The notes beneath the pieces are model-generated. The model was given only the letters and a program-made list of their open reading frames with translations. It was not told where the DNA came from and ran no database searches. The translations under genes were made by a program, and so were the position numbers. Positions 1 through 10,115 of a stretch of 26,913 nt of DNA are shown one piece after another (position 1 is the stretch's first letter; the number at the start of each line of letters is the position of its first letter). The stretch comes from Seison nebaliae. Its lineage: Eukaryota > Rotifera > Pararotatoria > Seisonacea > Seisonidae. The stretch is taken from NCBI GenBank assembly GCA_023231475.1, contig JALJEE010002981.1, forward strand, positions 1 through 26,913, written 5' to 3'.

Positions 1-118
1 ATTTATCATGAATATATAGACGTAGGATAATAATAATACCGAAGAGGTATAATTAATATATAATTCAACTTTCCAAAGGTATAATTAAACTTAAGGAACT
101 TCAAAGTTTTATTCATAT

Positions 119-160
119 GGGGATGTAGCTCAATTGGTAGATCGAAACCCGGCATCTCCA
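119..160 (+). pseudogene. tRNA-Ala remnant lacking the anticodon arm
   Basis: The first 22 nt (GGGGATGTAGCTCAATTGG and on) are the acceptor 5' strand and D-arm of a eukaryotic tRNA-Ala. The last 20 nt (ATCGAAACCCGGCATCTCCA) are its T-loop, T-stem 3' strand, acceptor 3' strand and discriminator A. GGGGATG pairs with CATCTCC, with one G-T pair. The whole anticodon arm, variable loop and T-stem 5' strand, about 31 nt, are absent, so it cannot make a functional tRNA. The family assignment rests on the conserved tRNA-Ala ends. An assembly deletion cannot be excluded. Confidence 0.75.
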
Positions 161-1013
161 TAGCAGTTTTACCACTGCAATTGTTGTAAACTAATTTAAA
201 TTAAAATAAGGGCAAATAAATTCTTAATACCGTCAACTGGGGCAATGAGGGAACCGGGGGAAAATAGGAAACAAAAAATTCCCAGCTTAAAATAGTGGTT
301 TTTTATAGTGTTATTAAGAATTAATTGTTTTTATTCAATTAAATTTCATAAAGCAAAATAGTAATTTTACAATTATTATAATATGACTTCTTACAATTGT
401 TGTTAATTGTAATTATATAACATGTTGTAATTTGTTATTTGTTATTGTTAGAATGAATATATGAGATATGTTGCGCGACTTATGTAGATGTCCTTAGGGT
501 CATTAGGTCAATTACGTAAAATGTGATAAGGACATAAATGTTAACAATTGGATCACAAGTCGTAAATAATAAAACATTAATTCGGAACAGTTTTCAGTAG
601 ATGAACAAGAAACGATGATCAAAGGTCAGTATATCTTTTAATTGTTTCGGCGAATTGCGACTTAATTGCTTTTCGTTAAGGCAAGTTGTCCATTTCTGTT
701 GGAATAGCCAGGACTATGTTTAGACCTCTTACAAATGGTTAGTTAATGATTGTGGTTTTATTTCCAAGTGACATGAATATTGATATTTGTGTCATAGGGG
801 TGACATTTTATCTAATAGCTCCTAAAGCTGTCTGTTTAACCGTAACTCCCAAACATAACCGAAAAAGTCTACTTAAAATAGATTAAAGACCGAAGAAACA
901 GAAATTTTGTTTTTGAATTATTCTTATTTGACATAGTATTACCGTCGTAAAATTTTTACTTCCTGGTTATTTTTTTTCTATATTCATCATATTAAAATAA
1001 TCAGTGGAAATAG
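161..1013. other. intergenic, no gene recognised
   Basis: This is AT-rich sequence with scattered stop codons in all frames. I see no coding stretch, repeat array or RNA gene. The 3' part presumably holds the promoter and 5' UTR of the gene starting at 1014, but no clear TATA box or initiator could be singled out. Confidence 0.5.
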
Positions 1014-1624
1014 ATGATATATTTGTTACGATTCTCCATTATGATAATGTGTTTCGGAAAAATAACTTCCTCCGTGGACAAGGTGCAACGAGAAAGGTTT
1101 TGTGCACGTTCGGCGAAAATGCTGGAAAAACTCTGTGGAAATAACTTAGTACCTACATTCAAATATACAGATAGTAGGTCATTAGTGAATGTTAGAGAAA
1201 TGAAATGTTGTATAATTATAGGTAGATTAAAATTCAGATTGGTTGAAATATTTAACGGAAGATCGAATGTAACCCCTGAACGATTAATATTTGGATCAAA
1301 AAATAACGAAATTTATTATAACGAAGGATTTAACATTCTATATAAGTTAACATTTAATATTGAAATGTGAAAAATATTTTTAGGAACAAGAAAGATGGAG
1401 TATGCACAGTTAGCATTTTAAGGCCCAAAAACAAGATTATGTTGTAGGAACCAGTTTCTTCTGAAATAGCTGTACGTGATTTAGATAATTTTCAAGCTAT
1501 AACTGTTTATGCAAACATAAATAGAAACCAGGTCATGCCTCCATTATATGAATGTATTGGCGAGAAAATAAAAAGAGTAGTTTTTCCAAAAACTTTTGCC
1601 AAATATTTCGATGAATTGGGTTAA
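1014..1624 (+). CDS. candidate three-exon gene for a small secreted protein, 177 aa
   Basis: My model is exons 1014-1345, 1384-1408 and 1448-1624. Both introns (38 and 39 nt) start with GTT and end in TTTTAG or TGTAG, the same form as introns in the homology-supported genes here. Phases match at both junctions and the frame closes at TAA. The N-terminus (MIYLLRFSIMIMCFG, then KITSS) looks like a signal peptide. The mature part has a pair FCARSAKMLEKLCG (C-x10-C), then a CC pair, and further cysteines in GVC and YEC. Exon 3 reads cleanly to VVFPKTFAKYFDELG before the stop. I recognise no family. The C-x10-C/CC layout recalls insulin-like B and A chains, but the spacing is one residue short and the later A-chain cysteines are missing. 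The exons could also belong to a longer gene whose 3' end I did not find. Confidence 0.45.
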
Positions 1625-2240
1625 TATTTGAAATAATTTTTGACGATTTCTCTGTGAGAGAAAAAAAATCTCTATAAGAAAAAAAAGAATGGTTAGGATT
1701 AAAAAAAATCATATTGTAGTCCTTAAAAAATTTATCCATTTTCGTTTATTAATATTTATTTTTACTAATTTATTGTTGTTTATGCTAAAAGGTATGTATT
1801 CATTAGATAAAAGTTTAACCTATAGTCTATGAATCTAACTTAACTTTTAGAGGAATCGATCAAAATGGCTTCTTATAAGACTCATTCATTTTAGTATCCT
1901 CGACACATGCTCTATATCAGTCATCGACATGATGTGAAACGGATTGAAAGATTTTATTAAAAATAATTTGTGAATTTGTGAAGAATAAAATAATGAGATA
2001 ATGAATGTGGAGAGATACCATGCCTTATGAATGTAGAACTAATGTAAACAGATTAACATTTAATTTCCATTTACATTCTTGGTAATATATGTTTTGTTAG
2101 ACAATTAGATGATATGATTTACTAATATTTTGATCAGAATGTTTAATATATTATATAATTAATCATAATTTTTTACTATATTATTATTGGTTGTTTGAAT
2201 GTTTGATTATTAATATGTAGCAAGTTAATTGTTAATATTT
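1625..2240. other. intergenic, no gene recognised
   Basis: Very AT-rich with short ORFs only. A TTAATAG at 2247-2253 could be a splice acceptor, so an unseen 5' exon of the next gene may lie here. Nothing else can be supported. Confidence 0.4.
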
Positions 2241-3652
2241 ATGTTAATAGTTAAGGTAAAAGTTAAAAGATTTAAGAGAAGAAAATATAAGAATGCGAAA
2301 GGAGAAAACCAGAAAATACCAATAGAAATCGAGAAGATATCAAAAAAAATCCACAAGATTCCAAAAAAAATCTGGAGCATCCCCAAAAAATTCAAGAAGA
2401 TACCTAAAAAATTCAAGCAGATACCAAAAAAAATCAAGAAGACACCAAAAAAAATCAAGATGACACCAAAAAAAATCAAAAAAACACCAAAAAAAATCAA
2501 GAAGTCACCAAAAAAAATCAAGAAGACACCAAAAAAAATCAAGAAGATACCGAAGAGGAAAAAGACATTACCAAAGACAGAAATGAGGTTAAAAAAGAAA
2601 TTAGTGAAGAAAAGTTATACCTTTCTTGAACTATTGCAATAATAATATTGACCAATCACATATTTTCAAAATTTGTGTCAAATTCGCCTTATGTTAAGTC
2701 AAGAAAAAATCAGAGGAGATTAAAAAAATTAAGAAAACACTGAATTTGATTGCCAGTACTTTCGATATCACCGACGAGGAAGAAGAACTCATGAAATCAT
2801 CAAGAACAACTTTAAACGATAAAATAAAATTATGTGAGAATATTATGAAAAAAAAATTTACTGTTCAATTCGTTATTTTATCTAAAATATTAAGTTCTCT
2901 TTCTTAGGATTACGAAGACAATCAAGGTGTTCAATGGACAATAGAGGAACTAAATTTTTTTGAAAGTAGATATAAGAATGGCAAACTAGAATGCATAGCT
3001 GAATTAACTACCACTACTGAAGTAAAAATTTACTTTTTGAAAATATATTTCGACACTTTAGTAGGTAAATGAAAAACAATATAACCAAATGGTAAAAGAA
3101 CCTGGTATATTTAAAGGATTCGACGAAAGTATCAACGTATCAAATGTACGACAAAGTTTATTAGAATAAAATTCTTAATTTATCTTTCGTTTTAGAAACA
3201 ATAACAAAAAATCCTTTTATGTATAAAAAACTCAAATTGATTATCATAGTCGTTGTGGCCCCGATACTGTTTTTATTATTGTGTTTGTCATGTTTCCTCA
3301 TTTTGCGAAAACTTACTAACAAACCTAAATCGAAGACTAACCCTGGAAAGAAAAAGTCCAGAGTTATGTTAGTTTATAATTTAATAAGCAATTTATAGCC
3401 ATCAATTTCAGTAAAAAAGTGAGAACAAATCCGAAAATAGCAAAAAAATCTAGCTGGTATCATCCTGTTTTAAAAGCTCTTAAAATTAAGAAACGTGATC
3501 CTAATAATTCTTACACTTATATTATTTATTATATTTATTATGAAGTTAGCGAAAAAGGTGATAAAACAACGAAACCATCAACAAATTCCCACCATGATTC
3601 CCAGCAACCGAAATCAGTTGCAAAACAACCCAAACCAATAAATAAAAAATAA
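2241..3652 (+). CDS. candidate six-exon gene: Lys-rich (S/T)PKK heptad-repeat protein with one membrane span, about 384 aa
   Basis: The model is exons 2241-2613, 2699-2862, 2908-3021, 3065-3155, 3196-3367 and 3412-3652. All phases agree and the frame stays open to TAA. Four of five donors are GTT; the third is GTA and is the weakest point. Order of parts: a basic N-terminus; nine or so 7-residue units of the type IPKKFKK, TPKKIKK, SPKKIKK (about residues 33-108); an acidic patch (TDEEEEL); a mixed middle; a strong transmembrane helix (LIIIVVVAPILFLLLCLSC, within exon 5); and a Lys-rich tail ending PKPINKK. No signal peptide is visible and a 5' exon may be missing. The family is unknown. The (S/T)PKK motif is known from histone H1 tails, where it binds AT-rich minor grooves. 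A membrane-tethered chromatin or polyanion binder is therefore possible, but this is only inference. Confidence 0.45.
2337..2564 (+). repeat. 21-bp tandem coding repeat (7-aa units)
   Basis: About ten degenerate copies of a 21-bp unit, consensus AAGAAGACACC followed by AAAAAAAATC, sit in the first exon of the 2241-3652 gene. Copies near 2440-2560 are nearly identical, while the 5' copies are more diverged. In the splice-consistent frame each unit encodes I-K-K-T-P-K-K with I, S or M at the T position. The antisense frame is also open (FFGVFLI units), and a second plus frame (DTKKNQE units) is broken by one TAA. Confidence 0.9.
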
Positions 3653-3777
3653 TGTTAGAAGTTATAATAGTGTTTTTTTTTTGAAAAATTGCTTGAAATA
3701 AATTGTATGATGCACTGCAGTAAACAAATTTTCTCCTCATAATTTAGCTTCTATTTAATTATTGTTGGATTATAGAT

Positions 3778-4003
3778 AAAAGGTTAACAATAACAAATCC
3801 AGCTAAATCAACGAATAGCAAAAGAAAACCTGATAGAGTGAATGAGGATAACATTGAAAGAGTAGTGCAATTTCGGAATCGATGTTTTACATTTATCATT
3901 TGTGCGATCAGAGATGTTGTATATATCGAACTCGAACTACCGACATGTCAGAAATGAAAAACGCCATTAGATTTAATTGAAAACTATGTAATTCTGAAAT
4001 AAA
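3778..4003 (+). other. orphan exon-like ORF with polyadenylation signal
   Basis: A reading frame open from 3778 to a TGA at 3955-3957 follows an acceptor-like TTGGATTATAG. It would encode about 58 residues (KRLTITNPAKS at the start, VVYIELELPTCQK at the end) with a hydrophobic FTFIICAI stretch. AATAAA at 3998-4003 suggests a transcript end. Joining it to the preceding gene by a GTT donor fails: every such donor in the last exon is in phase 0, while this piece needs phase 1. It may be the tail of another gene or a decayed exon. Confidence 0.3.
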
Positions 4004-4347
4004 CGGTATTAGGTACAATAGCAGGTGATTAATATCATAAATAATGTTTATTCATGTTATGATTATTATATTATATATAAATAATAATTTATAAAGTTAT
4101 AAGATGAGATATGTCTGATTAATTTTTTGTTCAATAATTAATAATATTCACCAACTCTATGAGTAAGTTTTTTTTTAGGAATGGATTAAATACTTATCTA
4201 AATAATCTCGATAGTTTTAAGATAGTCGGAAAATAACTCGAAAAGAAATTGTTGTGGCAAGATGTCAATATAAAAAATTATATCTTAAATAATTAACATA
4301 AATTTTGAACTTACAGCCTTCAAATAATATCATGCCAATAAGTCAAA

Positions 4348-5584
4348 ATGAGAAAATTGATGAAAATTAAGAAAGATTATGTGAATGATCTTAACTGTTT
4401 GGAATTTGAAAACAGAAAACTTCCAACTGATCTGAATTGTTTAATTCACGATTATGAAATCGACAGTGTTCCTGATCCATTAACAGATGAGAAGAAAGCA
4501 AAAAATTTCATAAGGGAATCCTTTCGAAGTTCAATTACTTTATCTGTTATAGTTCTTCATTTTCCCAGTTGGTTTAAGACGAATTTGTTTAGCTATTCGA
4601 ATTCCCATCACTGAGCATGGACGACAGAAGGATTTGCAACCACCGTACGAAAACAGTGTCATTATGAGGTGGACAAAAGAAGCATTGGCGAATGTTCATT
4701 TATTTGTATAATTTATAAATAAGTTTCGCTTATAGGAAATGAGTGACGGGAAATTGTGGGTAGATGTATTTCAACGATTGACATTAGTTGTAAATGAAAC
4801 CTCAAATTATCCTTATATTGTTCGAATATTTTGCATGTTATTCTAAATTTTATGTATATGATAATTTTTCAGAATTCGAAAGATTGTCAGAAATATGATG
4901 TGGTTGCTGTGGAAACGATGTCAACGAAAATGCTCCAAGTTTTAATTTTCATAAATTTTCAAAAACATTTTTTTTAATTGTCGAAGAAATTATGCGCAAT
5001 GAAAACTTTCGATTTATTGTCTATTAAATTATATGAGAATGAACCTGTCTTCTTAAAATATAACGTCATCAGACAAGTTAAAATTTTCATGACATTATTC
5101 AATTGTCTAATCTCATTAGCTTTGTAAGAATGAGAATTTGGTCGAATTAAATTTCGGTCCAACTTTAGAGAATCAACTTTTACGCCAACAAATGATTGCG
5201 ATAGCGAATCGTTTCATTCATATTTGTGGGAGTAAAGTTAAATTCAAATTATTTTTCCATATTTATTTCAGAATAAAATTTATTCAGAATCTGATTTTGT
5301 CAAGTGGCACACAAAATGCACTTCTTCAACGAACATTGTTCGAAATGGTGTCAATGTTAAATTTCTTTTTCGTTTAATCTTTCAACTTCTCTCGAACTTC
5401 TTGTTAGTTGTAAATTGTGGAATGTGCAGGAAACTTCGCTGTCGCTAATGGAGAAAAGTACAAAAGTTTTGAATAAAGCTTGTTAGTTTATATTTTTAGG
5501 TTTGTTTTAATTCAATGTCTTTTCTCAGTTATTCGATTACATCCAAGTGGTGTGTCGGTAACAACAACGGATGAAATAATGTAA
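4348..5584 (+). CDS. RPP30: ribonuclease P/MRP protein subunit p30, nine exons, 286 aa
   Basis: Rpp30 (yeast Rpp1) is a TIM-barrel-like protein subunit of RNase P and RNase MRP, which process the 5' ends of pre-tRNA and pre-rRNA in the nucleus. Exons are 4348-4528, 4569-4693, 4736-4819, 4873-4938, 4987-5076, 5120-5236, 5288-5355, 5408-5481 and 5529-5584. Phases agree throughout and total 861 nt. Conserved stretches line up in order with the human protein (268 aa): the FQRLTLVVNE strand; CQKYDVVAVE (human YDVVAV); MKTFDLLSIKL then FLKYNVIRQ (human DVDLVCITV then FKRPPINVA); LVELNFGPTL; and ICGSKNLILSSGTQNALLQR (human ICKGKNVIISSAAERPLEIR). The start is the first ATG after an in-frame TAA. The N-terminal DLNCLEF corresponds to the FADLDL start of the human protein. 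All eight introns begin GTT and are 40-53 nt. Identification is confident; exact ends of exons 1 and 5 are slightly less so. Confidence 0.9.
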
Positions 5585-7663
5585 AAAATGCAAATTGTTT
5601 TTCAATTTTATACGAACAATTTATATTAAAATTCTTTATCTTTAACTTTTGATTGATGAAACATTTTGGGGAAAGAACTTTATCGAAAATTTCTAATTAT
5701 CATTTTTGTTATTACTAAATTAAAAAATTATGAGAATACGAATAAGTGAAAATTTTAAAATAACTAACAACTTTGTTCGGCAATTTGGTGTTGTCGATAT
5801 TTCTTAAAACTTATTTGGATAAAAATTTTCTGCTGCTCCCAAATAATCATCAATACTTAATGCAATCACCGTAAAAATGGTATGAGGAATGAGATCGGAA
5901 ATAATTCAAAAAAAAGATTCTTAAGAGTTCCTCAAAAAAATTTTGTAAGGATTAAGTTTTTTTTGTATGATATACGTAACTGTTTGTTGGTAATATAATT
6001 TAAATTGAAAATACTATAAAAATTAATTTTTGTATAATTTCCATGATTTAATATACATATGTCAATTTAATTATGTGGTAGAATGTTGAATAATAATATT
6101 CATTCATCATAAGGTTCGCCTTTAGTTCATTGTTTAGCAGATAAAGGAAAACTTCAAATATTTATTATTATTTATAATAGTAGTACATCGAATGAGAATT
6201 AACCACACAATAACGGTAGTTGAATGGAAGAGGAAGTAGAGAATAAGTTAGTTAAATGAAAATCAGAGGAACATATGTGGATAATATGGAATATTAAAAG
6301 TTCGCATAATAGCAAAAAAATTGAAGATAATTGGAAAAAGTCCGTAAAAGATGATCATTCGATGAGTGGATATAAATTTTCACGTATTTTCCGGTAATAT
6401 AAAGCGAATTGGGTGGTTAGTGAAAATAGGAGAACTTGTAAATATTGTAAAAGAGAATTATGCTAACATTAAATGCATCGAAAATTTTGTTGGCAGGTTT
6501 GTGTAACAATGGGAATAACATTGAGAAGAATTGCATACACCAATTGGTTCTTAATTGATTACACTAACAATAATGTTGTATGATATCTGGATAACCTTGA
6601 TAAGTGGAACAGGTCGTTGAACAAAGTAGAATATTATAATTCTACATTTGATCGCTAAACTTCGTTCAGTGATAAAAGAAAGCAAGAATGAAGAATGGGA
6701 GGAAATTGGGCTGGCACAAGTGACATAGTCGAGAGAGAAATTCCTTCGTCAAACACACACACAAATACACCTAACTAATAATAAGAATTGATTAGTTTTG
6801 TTTCCTTCCAATTCCTTTACATCCAATGTCTCTAATCTCACGTCAATTTCCAATCGATCATTGATTGTTTAATGACGAATGAGATACAATTTGAATATTT
6901 ATCGTATTTGCAAAGAACGACAATTATAGTTAAGCTAAATCAAATCGAATTAATTAATTCTGTCCCAGAAATTTCAAATTAGTTTTGGGAGTTTCAAGAG
7001 TTGATATACGTCTATGTCGATTGTTTATTTATTGTTGAAGTTATTTTATGAGTCTCTTCTTCTTCTTCTTCTTCTTCTTATTCCTTTCTTCTTCACAAAC
7101 GTTTTTTTATTGCTTCTATCGAACTTTCGATATTTTCCATCTTCCCTCCAATCGATAATTTACGTAATTCTCTTCCACTTCATAAGTTGAACGTAAAGAA
7201 AAGTTGGTAAGTCGAAAACGTCTCAACTTCTCCGTCGATGTTCCATTTATCTCTTTCTTCTCCTTTCCCATTTACTCCGTTTTCGTCTTTTTCGAAATGA
7301 ACAAGGTAAATTTTCCTGTTTGATGGTTTTGTAAATGGTTTCTATTCGACAATACAATAGCTAAAATTTAGTTTTCCATTTCTAGAATGATGTAATAGAT
7401 TAAGTTCATCCTTCTTCCATCCTTTGCATTTTCTAGAGTTCCTCAACTTATCGACGAGTTTCTCATGTTCTCTGGAATGCATTTTCACTTTTCTCTTCTT
7501 TCCTTTCTTCATTCTCCATCCAACTGCTGTTCAAGTGTAACTTCTAACTTGTAATATTTATGTTGATAATCAATTATTGATTAATAAATAAGAAAATTTA
7601 ATTTAAATGATATATTTGTTTAGATAACATTTTCTCTTTTAGTTTCATGAGAAAAGAATTAAA
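5585..7663. other. 2-kb intergenic region upstream of the SLC10 gene
   Basis: No gene could be supported. A 41-codon ORF near 6273-6398 (MWIIWNIKSSHNS start) has no family resemblance. The last 600 bp are pyrimidine-rich on the plus strand, containing many TTCTTC and TTTCC runs, and are probably the promoter and 5' UTR of the gene at 7664. TTTCTCTTTTAG ending at 7642 is a good acceptor just before the start codon, so a 5' UTR intron is possible. Confidence 0.5.
7055..7079 (+). repeat. (CTT)n microsatellite
   Basis: Eight uninterrupted CTT trinucleotides. It lies in the pyrimidine-rich upstream region of the SLC10-type gene and is noncoding. Confidence 0.95.
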
Positions 7664-9928
7664 ATGAAAATTTTCCTCATAAATTTTCTGTTCATTTACT
7701 CGCAATTTATCACCGAAATATCATGTATTCGTAAGAAAGAGATCGATGTCGATATCAGTCAAGTTTCTCGTTTAGCTGAAGATAAAATTGGTCGAGTCGA
7801 ATTTAACTGGACTAGGAAAACAGGTGAAAATATTCTCTTATTCATCGTCGCCGTCGATAAATTGAGAAGGGGATTATTCTCATTAAAAGACATCAATCCG
7901 AGAACAGCAAATTTATCTGATGTGAATCAAGGAACTGAATTGATTACACTTCTCTATCCACCTGACGTACTTTATGTGACGAAATCAACGAAAATCGATG
8001 ATATCACCATAAAATGGACGGAGAATGCGATGCAACCATATGCCCTCAACGATTCCATCGAATTGAATGTTCCTTTAAATATTTACGATAATTATTTAGA
8101 TGGAAAACGTCGCGATCTCATTCAACGTCTCATGTTGTACAATGAAAGTTTATCGAATTTAACTGGTCAACTAATTTATCATATGGAAATGGTGAAGGAT
8201 TTGAAATATAACGGAATTTTTCGAACAACTTTATCATCCGAATTTCGCATTCAAGCTAATATGATAGGACGTTGTGATCTTCTATTTTATACACAATCAA
8301 TCAATCCATTAACGATGGAACGAGGACAAGCGAATTTAATTCAACAATTTCAAATCGAAGTGATCCGAAGACAAAATATGATGGATGAAGTGACGAAATA
8401 TATGTTTCTATTTTGTGCGGCATTTTGTTATTTTATTTTATTCCTCCATTTCGACATTGACGCAATTCGTAATTATTGGAGTGGTCAATGGAAAATTATG
8501 CACGTGTCAACATGTGTCATCGTCCAATCGGTATTGCAACCATTTCTGTGCACATTTGTCGTTTTATTATTTCCCATTGAAAACGGATATCGTCATGGTC
8601 TCGTTTTATGTGCCTGTTTCTCAACTTCATCATTCGCCTTTCCTTTAACGAGTTTATTCGAAGGAAATCGTCATATGATGAAATCGATAATTGCCGTCAA
8701 CATTATGGGATATACTGGAACGAGTATCATATTCATATTTTTTATGGATCGACTTTTAAATGTGTGGTATGATGGAGATTCCAACTACATTCTCCATTTC
8801 GATTTAATTAATCTCAGTTCGTTCACCATGTGCATTACACTCTTAACAGCCATTTCCATCATTCTCCAATTGATATTACCAAAACAATTCGTCATCAATT
8901 TAAGGAAAGCGAGTACAGTTCTCGTTTATCTTTTCTCATTTGTCGTTATGGCACTCCTGATGTATTCGGCACGTCGTTATATATTCCTCGTTTTCACTAA
9001 TAAACATTTGATGACAACCGTCGCAATTTATCAAATCATCCTCATAACCACCGCACTATTTGCAGCGTCATTCAATGTCTTCATACACATCGTCAACGAT
9101 CGAAGACATTTAGAAAAAAAGGTGGAAAAAAGTACGACGAATTGTTTGAAAAGTTCAGGTTCATATTTGTCCAATTCGGAAATGTCGAAGGAACGAAATA
9201 GTCGAATTCCCTTACTCAATCAAACCAAAAATGATAATGACCCATCACTCTTATTATCTTCATCGTCATCTGATGTGGATATATTTGAATCGAGTCGATC
9301 CGCCACATTCAGAACAATTTTCATTCTTTCATCCACCACAAATTGTGAATTCTGTTTAGTTCTGGGAGTTATCGTTCTCGATTCACCAGACACCGAAATG
9401 GCAGGTGCTTGTACATTAGCCTTGCTCATTCTCCAATATTCCATTCTATTAATTCTTTATGTCTTCATCAAATATCGTCGACGGAAAATCCAACATCGTC
9501 ATTTCAACTATCTCGATTTTCATGTTTCGGATGCAATCAAGAAATCAACAAACGACGAATTATCCATGCAAAATATATCGAAAGTTGCACGAGAATCCAT
9601 TTTCGTTAAAGATGATTTATTTGACCCATCCAAAAATTTATCTCATGACGATGAATTAGATGGTTTGGAAATGAGGACATCATCCTCTCAACCTTTATCG
9701 ACAAAGAAAGATGAAAATATTCCAACAACGACCATACCAATGACACGAGCGTCAACAACCGCCATCACCACAAATGACATGAAGAAACGACGTAAACATA
9801 AAAAACAATCGAAAATTCCTCCTCCTCCACCACGCATCCCATTGAGAAATAATCGATCGAACGAAGACATTCAATTATCAGTCGATCGTTGCACTTATCA
9901 ATATTCTGTGCCACATATCGATGTGTAA
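7664..9928 (+). CDS. SLC10-family (bile acid:sodium symporter-like) membrane protein with large extracellular N-domain, 754 aa
   Basis: Intronless. A signal peptide (MKIFLINFLFIYSQFITEISC) precedes an extracellular domain of about 220 residues with N-glycosylation sites. A multi-pass membrane core (about 247-475 and 555-615) follows, then a hydrophilic tail with PPPPP near the end. The core shows SLC10 landmarks in order: the VQSVLQPFLCTF helix, a small-residue stretch CACFSTSSFAFPLTSLFEG (position of the CPGG...GD region of NTCP), and a late helix FILSSTTNCEFCLVLGV (position of the ETGCQNVQL helix). The layout with a long N-domain resembles the SLC10A3/A5 branch, whose substrates are poorly known. 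The acidic and glutamine sodium ligands of NTCP are replaced, so sodium-coupled bile-acid transport is doubtful. Oddity: about 75 polar residues (roughly 480-555) are inserted before the last two helices. AATAAA lies at 9943-9948. Family confident; function unknown. Confidence 0.8.
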   Translation: MKIFLINFLFIYSQFITEISCIRKKEIDVDISQVSRLAEDKIGRVEFNWTRKTGENILLFIVAVDKLRRGLFSLKDINPRTANLSDVNQGTELITLLYPPDVLYVTKSTKIDDITIKWTENAMQPYALNDSIELNVPLNIYDNYLDGKRRDLIQRLMLYNESLSNLTGQLIYHMEMVKDLKYNGIFRTTLSSEFRIQANMIGRCDLLFYTQSINPLTMERGQANLIQQFQIEVIRRQNMMDEVTKYMFLFCAAFCYFILFLHFDIDAIRNYWSGQWKIMHVSTCVIVQSVLQPFLCTFVVLLFPIENGYRHGLVLCACFSTSSFAFPLTSLFEGNRHMMKSIIAVNIMGYTGTSIIFIFFMDRLLNVWYDGDSNYILHFDLINLSSFTMCITLLTAISIILQLILPKQFVINLRKASTVLVYLFSFVVMALLMYSARRYIFLVFTNKHLMTTVAIYQIILITTALFAASFNVFIHIVNDRRHLEKKVEKSTTNCLKSSGSYLSNSEMSKERNSRIPLLNQTKNDNDPSLLLSSSSSDVDIFESSRSATFRTIFILSSTTNCEFCLVLGVIVLDSPDTEMAGACTLALLILQYSILLILYVFIKYRRRKIQHRHFNYLDFHVSDAIKKSTNDELSMQNISKVARESIFVKDDLFDPSKNLSHDDELDGLEMRTSSSQPLSTKKDENIPTTTIPMTRASTTAITTNDMKKRRKHKKQSKIPPPPPRIPLRNNRSNEDIQLSVDRCTYQYSVPHIDV

Positions 9929-9942
9929 GAAAAAATTTTATA

Positions 9943-9948
9943 AATAAA
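9943..9948 (+). promoter_or_regulatory. polyadenylation signal AATAAA of the SLC10-type gene
   Basis: Perfect AATAAA 15 bp after the stop codon, followed by T-rich sequence. The gene converges on cytidine deaminase, whose stop lies 187 bp away. Confidence 0.7.
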
Positions 9949-10115
9949 TTATTTTTCAAAAATTATTTCTCAAAAATTTTTTATACAAAAAAAAATCATT
10001 CAAAATAATTTGTGTGAAAGATATGTTTGAGGGAATTATGAGAATGGAAAAATAAATTTGAAAAAATTTTGAATGTTTTTGAGCAAAAATTCTCGAATCT
10101 CTATTTCTGTATAAA

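Noticed and set aside
1014-1370. Insulin-like peptide
   Set aside because: The B-chain-like C-x10-C is one residue short of C-x11-C, and the CC pair is not followed by the A-chain C-x8-C in any splice variant tried.
2225-2542. Antisense hydrophobic FFGVFLI repeat protein
   Set aside because: It is the mirror of the 21-bp repeat; its coding quality comes from the repeat itself, and no exons support that strand.
6273-6398. 41-codon ORF upstream of the SLC10-type gene
   Set aside because: Short, no homology, no splice context; expected by chance in a 2-kb AT-rich gap.
7298-7666. Upstream ATGAACAAG exon spliced to TTTCATGAG before the SLC10 start
   Set aside because: The frame is open, but the donor is GTAAAT and the intron would be over 300 nt, both unlike every other intron here. 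The signal peptide also begins naturally at 7664.
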